The position numbers were made by a program, and so were the translations under genes. 64,000 nucleotides of DNA from Microvelia longipes (lineage: Eukaryota > Arthropoda > Insecta > Hemiptera > Veliidae). Positions 54,830 to 64,000 of this stretch are shown here, piece after piece; the stretch's first letter is position 1; each line of letters starts with the position of its first letter. The notes beneath the pieces are model-generated. The model saw only the letters and a list, made by a program, of their open reading frames with translations. It had not been told where the DNA came from and ran no database searches. The stretch lies in the NCBI GenBank assembly GCA_018340805.1, contig JACMZG010001908.1, forward strand, positions 14,678,001-14,742,000, read 5' to 3'.

Positions 54830-54985
54830 ATAAATAAATAAAGTAAAAATAATTATAAAAAATAAAACATAATAAGATAACAATGATAAAAATAATGATA
54901 AATTATAGAAAATAAAACATGATAAGATAACAATGATAAAAATAATGATAAATTATAGAAAATAAAAACATGATAAGTCATAGGG
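54830..54985. repeat. AATAAAACATGATAAGATAA short tandem repeat
   Basis: Three to four units of ~56 bp containing AAAATAAAACATGATAAG and ACAATGATAAAAATAATGAT. Confidence 0.75.
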
Positions 54986-55039
54986 AATATATAGTACTAC
55001 AGAGAGACAAACTAGTAGGGATTCCTAGTCGGTCCATCT

Positions 55040-55175
55040 CAGACAGTTTATGACAGGTCCGTCAGGTGTCACTTCAAGCGGATTTCCCGGAACTTCTAGT
55101 TCCGGGGAAATCCTCTTGAAGGTTATCAAGTTCGATAACCTTGATCTCCCCAACTACACAACACCTGTCACATTC
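55040..55175. other. GC-richer block with stacked hairpins; possible exon or MITE relic
   Basis: 55072-55121 folds CTTCAAGCGGATTTCCCGGA ACT onto its inverse with one mismatch and one bulge around TCT. 55119-55142 is a second perfect 9-bp hairpin (AAGGTTATC/GATAACCTT). Outer TGACAGGT/ACCTGTCA also pair. Open frames occur on both strands as a by-product of the symmetry. Its base composition is exon-like, but no reading gives clean splice sites in phase with the fry-like exons. Confidence 0.5.
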
Positions 55176-55762
55176 CTGAAAGAACAGATGTTGTTCCCGC
55201 TTTTTTATATTACAACTATGTATCACTTTCATAAAAGTAATATGACATCGATTCCTTTGGTTTTAATAAATACGACCACGATAATTATTTGACATTAGAA
55301 TTAATTAACATTTAAACACATTTTAACATTAATAACTTGGTTTTATTCACTGAAAAATAATAAATAATTTAAGCCGTTGTTCAATATACGTAATATATCG
55401 TAAATATGTATTTATTATTTGGCTGATGGCGGGTTGTTTAGTTTATTATTGCGTTAATTATTTAGTGTTGCGTAGTTTAAGGCTATCCCGCTGCAACAGT
55501 TCTTGAGATAGCATCGTCGCTATTGGCCGTAGAGCATTAAAATTTGTACACTTACTCAACAACTTTAATTATCTTTATCTCTTCTATTATCTTGATATAC
55601 GCTTAGAAGTACCATTTTTACTCTTCATTCAGGAAAAGTAAAAACGTTATGTCACATTTATGTGTCTAAATAGAGTGTTTACCAAATTGACGCGATTTGG
55701 GCCATATTATCGCTGCTACGTGAGAACTAAGGGGGTAGAAGAGGGCAGTACAACACACTCAC

Positions 55763-55779
55763 ACGCGTAGGGCCGCCAT
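55763..55779 (-). CDS. Possible first exon (MAALR) of a short fry-like transcript
   Basis: ATG with A at -3 and G at +4, encoding MAALR plus GT, followed by a strong donor GTGAGTG. Its phase fits the exon starting at 53982 exactly, giving Val at the junction and a complete 381-residue protein. The surrounding ~70 bp are relatively GC- and CpG-rich, unlike the AT-rich background. If the gene is a full-length furry, this exon is either an internal promoter or coincidence. Confidence 0.35.
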
Positions 55780-56194
55780 TATGACCGAGAGTGCCTTGCT
55801 TTATTTTGACCTTCCGGGACCTTCCTTTTTCCTTATCTCTTTCTTACTGTTTATAACAACTACTCTTTGACTTCTAAAAAAATTCTTTTAGACCTTCACA
55901 TTTACTTTTATAAAACTACATTAATTGTTAAATAGATATTTTATTATATATTATATTATCAATTTTTAAAAATTATATGAATAAACCGTAATGTATTGAT
56001 TAAAAAAATTAATACACATCAAATTTAGACATAATTTTAATTATTACTAAACATAATTTTATTAATTATTAATTAATAAATATGAATTTCATTAATATTT
56101 AATAAATAACCTAAAATCAAAAATAATTAAAATAATAATCCTTAATTTATTGATTATTAAAATAAAACCATTAATTTTTATAAATAATAATCGT

Positions 56195-56350
56195 TATTTT
56201 GCCTCCGACGCCGAGGTCCGGGTTCGACGCCCGGGTGTTGCTCTCATTTTTTATGAATGTATATATTGTAAATAGTCTCGTCAACTTTAATTCATTTTTG
56301 AAGCATGTTGGATGCGTAGCACCCGAAGGCCCTAAACTGGCATTTTATGA
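56195..56350 (+). mobile_element. tRNA-derived SINE, internally deleted head
   Basis: Begins GCCTCCGACGCCGAGGTCCG and carries a perfect B box GGTTCGACGCC. The A-box part present at 41930-41955 is missing. The tail CCCGAAGGCCCTAAACTGGC ATTTTA matches the copy at 42100-42130. Confidence 0.7.
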
Positions 56351-56369
56351 TAATATTTTTAGGGTTTCG

Positions 56370-57100
56370 AAGATAATTTTCGAATTTGATCTTTTGTCAC
56401 GTGTCTGTCGTTCTGTTTGTCAATCACCTAAATCTCTTGAACTATAACAGCTAGAGACTTGAAATTTGGTAAACATGTACAACGTTATCATGGAAAAATA
56501 CAGCCAGTTATGTTAAATACGCAGTTTGCGATTTATCGCACAATCGCCAAAATGCGAACATTTTTGGAAAACAATCGATTGGGGTATCAAATTGTAGGTA
56601 TTGATGAGAAGGTTATAAAACATGTGTCGCATTTTCAAAATGGCGCATTATATCCTTCAAATAGTAAAAAAAAACACCAAAAAATGGTCCTCCCCCTATC
56701 TAACAAGAGGGGTGATCCTAAAATTATAAAAAAAATGAGTAATGGTAACTTTCTTAAAGCCATAGAAATTCTTCGGTCAATAGATTCAAGTTAATTTTTC
56801 AGTTTCAAAATTGCACACTCGCAATAAGTTTTTTTACTTTTCTTACCTGCACGGTAGGTATATAGGAAAAGTTATGTGTTTGCATCAAAATTCTGAAACC
56901 GAGATTTCACCAGAGCTATCTTTTTCAGTTGTTTTAAGACTATTAAGTGGTTTTAGCGAGTTGTCTGATGTGTGGGTGTTCAGTTATCATCGTAGCTTCC
57001 CATGTGTGTTATGCTTAGAAAAGTTGGAAATATGGTAAGAAAATCAACCTCCAGGTCTAGTGTTGCTTTCCGGAAGTTAATGTTTTAATGACGTCATTAA
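56370..57100 (+). repeat. Dispersed repeat family (copy 3)
   Basis: 56845-57090 repeats the block order of 845-1085 and 8535-8735, including GGTATATAGGAAAAGTTATG and TTAATGACGTCATTAACC. The preceding 56370-56470 carries a second start-like block (GTCTGTCGTTCTGTTTGTC, GAGACTTGAAATTTGGTAAA). Confidence 0.6.
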
Positions 57101-57369
57101 CCGCCATTAATGATCTCAACAACAATTTCAAAAATTCATATAAACACGAAAACATTATCGGATCAAATTAAAATTTTAATACGCATGTTAGTCCTATGTA
57201 AGACATTAAGAGCCAAGTTTCATTATAGTTATCAGCATAGTTAAATTTTTATTCGAAATGACATACATACTTAACTTAAAAAATTATTAAAAATCAGAAA
57301 TTTTGGATGAATTTGGTTACGAATGTTTACCTCTTGTTATGATTAAAAAATCGGTACGGGGACTCGAAC

Positions 57370-57545
57370 TTTTCCACACCCTTCGGACTCGCTTCGTCGT
57401 TCCTCAGAATAGGATGCGTTACTAATGGCCTAGGAGTTATGTACTTCGACTCGCTTCGCTCGTCCTCAGAATAGGATGGTTAGCAAATAGCCTTTTAACT
57501 TAAATGGGTTTTTAAACTTCGAGGTACCCCGTATCCGTTTTTTCT
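57370..57545. repeat. Short duplicated block with CGCTTCG(C/T)
   Basis: Two ~70-bp copies of GACTCGCTTCG followed by TCCTCAGAATAGGATG, then a GAGGTACCCCGTATCC end also seen at 8890 (AAGGTACCCCGTACC). Confidence 0.6.
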
Positions 57546-57549
57546 ATTA

Positions 57550-59150
57550 TTTTTAACAAATAATATTAATTAGTATAAAAAGCATACAAGAGCGTTAACT
57601 TTCGCATAATCTTAAATGAGTAAAAGTTCCGATTTTTCCTCGTATTATTAAATTATTAAATTTTTGGCGAAAATTTGTAACCTTGGCAAATGTAACAAGC
57701 TTTTACGTTTAACAAAAGTGCCACACTAATTAATAATTAAGTTCGCTTATAACTTTTTAACTAATTAGTAGATTTGGATCGGAGTTTTATATATTTGTTT
57801 CTATTTTTTGCGGTTCCAACGACGTGTTATATGTCAAAAAACATGTGATACTTTTGGCATTAAGCGTCAAAATTTAAATTTCAAAGTAAATTATTTCAAA
57901 ATGGCGGCCAATATCAAAACTAATTTGGAATATTTCTTTTCATATTGAGAGGTATATTCCTACCTAATTTTAATTTCATCGGGTCATTTTTCGATTTTTT
58001 TAAAATTTTTGCTGGCTAAGCAAATAGGGTGACATACAATTTGATGCTTAGATGAAAGATTAGGATGACCAGATCAAAACCAAGTAACACTGCAAACCTC
58101 TATTAAAAAACTTAATATTTAAACATAGTGAATTTATTTATTTATAATGCTTTACTTTATATTAAATCAAATGAGGCTGATTTTTGAAAATTAAAGTCAA
58201 TCATAGTTATAGTACTAGGTCCAAACATTTGCTGCCATACCAATGCACAGGCTAAATAAGTCCCAAGTTGGGCATCAGTTTAGGTATTAAGTTATTTAAT
58301 AAGTTAGATTATACTAGTCAAAAGTTACCTTTAAAGAATTTTAAAAAGCAGTTAAAGGAATCTTATTAAAGAATCCTTTTATAATATACTGAGTACCTGT
58401 CTCTAAAAAACCATTACTATCTATCATGTTGTCTTGTCGTCTTGTTCTGTTATATTTTATTATGTATTTTTTTTCATTAAATTAGTTTCACTAAATTTAT
58501 AAAATTTTAAATATTTTTATGATTATTTTTAACTTATTTTGTTAATGACCTAAGCTTTTGTCATAATTTTTTTTACATTATGTACACCCAAGCAAATAAA
58601 ACTTATTTATTTATTTAGATATCCGGGCAGCACAACTAGATCCAAAAGACTGATTTTGTACCAAGTTAACTATCTAGCATAAACATAGTGGGAGTTAGGC
58701 GTACACAGAAAGACATGAAGCTGAAATTGGTTCAGATGGTCCTAAAAACACCTGAATGGATAATTCAAGTGAAATCTGGGTTAAAATTTTTTGGGTGAAA
58801 CCAATACTTTTCTACTATACCTTCTGTATAAGAAGGTGAGGAAAAGTAACATGTATACAAAGTTTCAATTTTAATAGGAACAGGTTATTACTGTTTTTGT
58901 CCGATCACTTAAAGTTAAGCAGCATCGAGCGTGATGCTGAGATCGCGGCCATCTGGTTATTGTCCTTCCGTCCAAAAGCCATAAAGAACGATTACCCACT
59001 GACCCCTATAACACTCCCCCCTATAATTATCGGGAATGAGGGAACCTCGGATTTCGTATGTAATACGTATTTCTCAAAACTCCTCAATAGATAATATTGA
59101 ATTTACATAAAACTGAGTTATACTATTTTAAGTTGTACATAGTATATACT
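57550..59150. other. Intergenic, no gene recognised
   Basis: Reverse copies of the dispersed family at about 58650-58830. Otherwise AT-rich with no supported exon. Confidence 0.5.
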
Positions 59151-59249
59151 GTAACTTGTATATAGTTTGCATTTAATTGATAAATTAATTAATAGAACAA
59201 AACATGTGGCACCCTTCGCCATGATTTTAAATATATCGAGAAGTGCTCT

Positions 59250-59293
59250 ACAGCAAAAACGGTGGAGTTCACCAGAACTCAACCGTTTTGCTC
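59250..59293. repeat. Imperfect hairpin
   Basis: AGCAAAAACGGTGGAGTTC and GAACTCAACCGTTTTGCT (as read across the centre) pair over about 18 bases around a short ACCA loop. Confidence 0.7.
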
Positions 59294-60094
59294 TATCGCC
59301 ACAAATTTTTTTAAGGGTCATCCATATCACGTGTCCAGATCTGGGTGCTCAAAAAGTAGATGTTGCTAATTATTTTGCTATTGATACTCCTACCCTTGTG
59401 GACCTTGTGGGAAAACGGTAGGAGATCTGAGTTTATATAATAGAAAATTGTTTGTTCCTTATGAGGAGTACTATCACCTCCTTCTCTGGTGGACACTTTA
59501 TATGAAACACCCTTTATATTGAAAATAGTAATTTTTCATGCGCGGGTTTTCAAGCAGCTCTGAAATGTTTTTACTTAAAAATTCAGCATCGATATGAAGT
59601 ATAAGAAAAATGCTCTACTTTGGACGATTTTTAGGGAACTTTCAAGAAGAAATGAGCTTACAAGGTTTGTGTTTGGAGGGGGAAGGGACTCACTAATATA
59701 CGTGTGTGTATGTATATTTACAGAGTACGAGATTTTTGTTCCTAGACGTTTTTATGGGACACGATAACTTACGAACACTTTCTTTTATCAAAATAAAAGT
59801 TGGTACAAAAGTCTATTGTTCATGAAATATCGAGAGGCCATTATGAAGACCACAATAATGTGGGTTTATTTAAACATTTCAAATCTTCAAAAGTGTTTAG
59901 ATCGCCTGGAATTTTGTACACATGTGTTGTTAATTAAAATACTTCAAGTACTTCAATGTACAAAAGACTTCAAGTCGCAGTGCAATAGAAAGCATTACTT
60001 CTGCCCTCCACACTAATAATAATCATAAATAATTAAAATACTAAATTACATTTTATTATCAGTACTAGTTCCGGTTTTATTGATTGACATGTAA

Positions 60095-60160
60095 AACATA
60101 ATGTAAATAAATCCTGTTTTTGACTGATCAGTCAAAAACGGGATTTATTTACATTATGTT
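60095..60160. repeat. Palindrome 1: 33-bp arms, no loop
   Basis: The arm 60095-60127 is the inverse of 60128-60160 with a single C/T mismatch, centred on GATC. Close to a perfect 66-bp palindrome. Confidence 0.95.
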
Positions 60161-60165
60161 ACATT

Positions 60166-60221
60166 ACGATATATGCGGATTTTCAAATGTATCAATACAT
60201 TTGAAAATCCGCATATATCGT
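60166..60221. repeat. Palindrome 2: 27-bp perfect arms, 2-nt loop
   Basis: 60166-60192 and 60195-60221 are exact inverses around CA. It lies only 5 bp after palindrome 1. Arms begin ACGATATATGCGGATTTTCA. Confidence 0.96.
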
Positions 60222-60459
60222 GGCAGTATGCTACTTATATATACTAGTAATATGACACAAAAGGCCTCTTTGCTTCACCTAATTTTTAAATCACAAAGAC
60301 CGATTGCTCCTCTTTCAATTTTCATTATTTCGAGCTCGACTGATTTTCCAAACTCCGGTGGGGGCCACTCGGAAGTGTTTCCAAAATTCGGTTTAGATAG
60401 AAGTCCTCAACTACAAAAAAATACGGAACCTAATTTTCAACCCATAATTTGCGGAACCT

Positions 60460-60469
60460 TTATATATAT

Positions 60470-60550
<81 letters not shown>

Positions 60551-60564
60551 TGTGTGTGTGTGTG

Positions 60565-60604
<40 letters not shown>

Positions 60605-60612
60605 GTGTACGT
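60460..60612. repeat. (AT)n followed by (GT)n microsatellite
   Basis: TA repeat to about 60548, then a GT repeat to about 60610. Produces spurious Tyr-Ile and Thr-His frames. Confidence 0.95.
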
Positions 60613-61299
60613 AGTGTATGCATAAGCTCACTTCTTTCTTTGAAAATTCGCTAAAAATAAAATAACACAATTCATAAAACCTATCGAAAGCGAAAAGAAT
60701 AAATTGACGTTAATACTTTATACTACTCATTAGTCAAAATAAACAAGCATTAAAATAAAGACAATTGCATCAGCATGACATTTAGCTGGGTCTTCATCCA
60801 TTCAATCCATTGATTCAAAGCAAAATAATGCAGACAGAAGTCATTAGACATGAACCAAAATATAAAATAATGACTAAAATATAGAATAATTAAGTGATAT
60901 CATACAAAATAATTGAGTAGAATATAATATGATAATATTAAAGCCATGTTTGCGAAAATATTCAAGGCACATATTATGATTAAAGAAGAATTAAATTATG
61001 CTAGACAAAAATAGCTTGCCTTTAAATAAATTATCGTTTCTTATGAAACTGAAAATGTTAAGGTAGAATCAAAGATTCAAAGGATGAAGTCCTTGCAATT
61101 TTTAAGAGGTGGGGGTACTGGTAGATTATAAAGTTGTGTTTGACAACGTTGGATGTGATCCGGCAACACTCTAGTCCTTATCAGTTTGTTTACACTTTAG
61201 GTTCTTATAGCCGAGTTTAAAATTCTTGGAACTTTGTACAGTACTGACTATATATCTCCATCAATCTATATCTATAAGCTCTATAGTCTCTGGCACTGA

Positions 61300-61760
61300 C
61301 CACGCTCAATAATACTTAACTTTATTATCCAACAATAATATGGATATACTTTTCGTATTAAAACAAAACTTTGTTACTTATTTATTAAGTAAGGTATACA
61401 CTATTACTAAATTTTAACATATTTGAATTATTTTCTGATTTTTAATAAACGTACACAAGTCTTTCGATAAAATTGATTAATGCTGATATTAAAGATGAAA
61501 CTTGGACATATGTTAGTCTTACACATGACTAAATTTGTGCAAAATTTCAATCGAATCACATTATTTTTCCGCGTTTTATGATTTTTCGCTTCGTTAATGA
61601 CGTCATAATATATTTTCCTAATACCTCAACTAAACTGATTTTGTACGAATTTTCAACTCTCTAGCATGATAAAACCTGAAACGGATAATTCGATTTCGAT
61701 TTTTTTTGCAAACAATACTCTCCTATATACTACGGTTAAATGAGGAAAGTAAAAGTATTG
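61300..61760. repeat. Dispersed repeats (copy C of the 350-bp family; reverse copy of the 845-1085 family)
   Basis: 61315-61480 shares ATCCAACAATAATATGGATA and ACAAGTCTTTCGATAAAA with 45.8 and 46.9 kb. 61600-61745 carries AATGACGTCATAATA and the reverse of the GGTATATAGGAAAAG family. Confidence 0.5.
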
Positions 61761-62269
61761 GGTCTAATTTGAAATTTCAAAGTTAGTGTCGTAGGGCTAT
61801 ATGGTGGGCGCTACGCCTATATATGGACAATGCAAAAAATAACTTAAATAGAGATTCCCAAATTTCAAAAACATGTATTCATACAGTAAAAAATTAAAAA
61901 AGGGAGACTTGGATTCCTGTATAAATAGAGTAAACTGGTCAGCCAAATATCTCGTGAACCAAAGCGATAAAACTTCGGTGGCCTTTACTGGCCATTAATG
62001 CGCAGGCACACATGCATTGGTTTTTAGCGAATTTTCTAAAAAAGAGTTATGTCCAGACTCTATTGTTTATGAAATTTTGTGCGACGTACATTAACCTGCA
62101 ATAATGCACCCCACAAACATTTCAAAATAGTTAAAATCTAATAAATTGTTTAAAGATATGCACAATTGTTTACACATGTATACCAGGTATGGTTAACAAA
62201 AATAAGAAGTTACATTATCAGAATTAGTTGTGTTATTAATTGACATGTATAACAAAATGTAACACATCA

Positions 62270-62670
62270 CTGTTCAGCGAATCTTTGAAAAAATTCGCTA
62301 ATGAGATGCTAAAATTCGTTATAGAAAGATTGACTTAATTTTTTGGTATATATTTAATAACCTGAGCAATAGCGTCACAACTTGTTATTTTAATTTGTTC
62401 GAAAAAAATACAATAAAAGTAGCATAAGGCATAAGCTGAGCTTTGAAAATGAGTGCAAATAATGTGTGCTGTTGTAGGGTATAATCAATAGGATAAATAT
62501 GCCATTCTTTAAAAAAAATAAATAAGTTGGTGCTCTAATTGATCAAGTTTTTAAATTATACCAAAAAAGTAAGCAAAAATTGGATTGATAAGCAAGAAAG
62601 CGCGCATTTCAAGGGAATTCGCCCGGCGTGCGGACTCCGCACGAGAATATTTTGACTTATATGTTTGAAA
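62270..62670. repeat. Fragment related to the 23-kb foldback arm and 29-kb repeat
   Basis: AACCTGAGCAATAGCGTCAC AACTTG, then GCGCATTTCAAGGGAATTCG CCCGGCGTGCGGACTCCGC, similar to 29390-29420 and to 23570-23835. Confidence 0.55.
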
Positions 62671-62679
62671 ATTCGTTAT

Positions 62680-63440
62680 ATTGAGGCAGAAGCCCGATAC
62701 TCAACTACTTATTATAAAGTAGTATATGACGAACTGATAGCGAAGCGATCCTAGCGCTACCGTGTGTGCCGAAGAGGCCGAAGATCATTTGTGCTATAAA
62801 TTCGCTCGAGGTTGCACGCAGAGAAAGAAGAGAACAATGAACTTCAAAGACCGTCATTTTCGATTCTAAGACGTAAAATAATAAAATTTATCCTTAAATT
62901 TTTTTTTCATTTACGGTCCATTAGTGGTCAATGATTGTAAGAACATTTGAACCAACCAATTTGGAAATTAAGTTCTATCTATAAATAACTTATAGTTTCC
63001 TATTGTAAGATAATTGAAAGTACATAGAGTAATATAGTGAACTGAAAATAATGTATAATGTTAATATTCTTAGAAGAAATGTAGTACGAAGGCGTCTGCT
63101 AATGTCTCTAAATTACGAATTACAATAGCTTCCTTCAAAAAGTAGAATTAGTGAACATTACAATATGTTGTCACTTAAAGAAAAGTGCTTAACAAAACAA
63201 AATTCTTAGTAACCGTACCGATGCTCTAAATATTATTACCAATGGTTATTTTATTGCATAAAGTGAAAAAGATCTAAGGAGGTCGACATGCAGTCGAAAC
63301 TTTTGAAAAAAGGGTCTCTAAATATGATCATACTATCTCCCTTATTCAGTAAGTGCAATTACGAAAATTAACACAATGGATGTCACTCGGGGAAGAAATC
63401 AGCTTCCAAACATTACGATACAAAACATCTAAAACTATAT
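62680..63440. other. Intergenic, no gene recognised
   Basis: No convincing frame or repeat structure. A moderately GC-rich stretch at 62740-62820 has no splice-compatible frame. Confidence 0.5.
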
Positions 63441-63444
63441 TAAG

Positions 63445-63532
63445 GGGAATATATTATATATATATATAATAATATATATATATATATATTTATATATAAT
63501 ATATATATTACAATATATATATATATATATAT

Positions 63533-63570
<38 letters not shown>

Positions 63571-63610
63571 ATATTATATATATAATATAAGATATTATAT
63601 ATAGTATATA
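63445..63610. repeat. (AT)n microsatellite, interrupted
   Basis: TA repeat with frequent AATATT and TTATA interruptions. Confidence 0.93.
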
Positions 63611-63879
63611 GGAAATATATAGAAATATCATGTTAAGAAAGACATTAAACGGAGATATATGAGGGTCATGTGTGAAGTTAAAGTTAAACCAATCACAATT
63701 TCTATTAATTAAGTCAACATTATATTAAAATCTAACAATATAATAGATCGGAGGTATCAGCATATGTCTAAGAGAACTGCAAGTGATTCGACCTCGCAAT
63801 GCTATGGAGCGTGGGACTGGGAGGGCGTATATTAGAAGGAATGGAAAGAGGTGGGTTGCAAAATTATGATTAAACCAAA

Positions 63880-64000
63880 TGTTAATGAACCAGTAAGAAA
63901 AATTTCTTATTCAACTCCTCTAAACTTTACCAGCGTTCGAGAAAAAACACAGCAATATGCAATAGTAATGATTATAGACCTTTAGCATTGCAGAATACTA
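63880..64000 (+). pseudogene. Possible LINE reverse transcriptase fragment running off the right edge
   Basis: The last 40 bases encode NSNDYRPLALQNT in one frame, resembling the NYRPIAL motif near the start of LINE reverse transcriptase domains. The preceding 60 bases are only loosely consistent. Too short to classify. Confidence 0.4.

Noticed and set aside
59118..59421. Frames of 70-84 codons on both strands near 59.2 kb
   Set aside because: Include an imperfect hairpin and no recognisable family; no exon context.
60120..60614. 164-residue plus-strand frame
   Set aside because: Starts inside a palindrome and ends in AT/GT microsatellite; no recognisable domain.

Overview
This is an AT-rich, intron-rich eukaryotic window, almost certainly from an arthropod and most likely an insect. 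The reasons are an insect-type CLOCK protein split over many small exons, a mix of LINE, Penelope-like, Copia, Helitron-like and MITE sequences, and long low-complexity introns. I could not place the species. The repeat style resembles hemipteran genomes, but that is only an impression.

Three host genes are supported. (1) The circadian transcription factor gene CLOCK lies on the minus strand from 19441 down to 1194 and continues off the left edge. Twelve coding exons with GT/AG boundaries and matching phases give the first ~399 residues: bHLH, PAS-A, PAS-B and PAC. (2) A C2H2 zinc-finger gene with eight fingers lies on the plus strand (36088-37293) in a single open frame. (3) A minus-strand gene at 53982-45395 encodes what I take to be the C-terminal end of the Furry (FRY/MOR2-PAG1) cell-morphogenesis family. 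It has six solid exons, plus a possible 17-nt first exon at 55779-55763 that would give it its own start. The three genes have no evident functional link beyond being neighbours.

The rest is mostly mobile and repetitive DNA. The CLOCK introns hold a palindromic MITE, a 33-bp satellite, 51-bp and 38-bp arrays, a 5'-truncated Penelope-like element carrying a LINE fragment, and a (GAGCGAAGCGAG)-type array. The region from 21.0 to 25.2 kb is a LINE reverse-transcriptase pseudogene interrupted by a Helitron/Helentron-like element, which itself holds a long foldback. The region from 28 to 35.8 kb holds minisatellites in opposite orientations, a hAT-type MITE with a perfect 8-bp target duplication, a 105-bp array and a Copia remnant split by a later insertion. 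The region from 40.6 to 44.2 kb holds a tRNA-derived SINE and three terminal-inverted-repeat elements. The fry introns hold two minisatellites and a second Helentron-like copy that ends 28 bp from a splice acceptor. The last 8 kb have no recognisable host gene, but include two adjacent near-perfect palindromes and a LINE fragment at the right edge.

The observation I rate highest is in the LINE fragment. Its ORF1-like frame and its endonuclease frame are in phase, separated only by a stop in the context TAG-CAA-TTA, the classical leaky-stop (CARYYA) readthrough signal. No ATG lies between that stop and the start of the endonuclease fold. I found no other candidate for an undescribed biological system.
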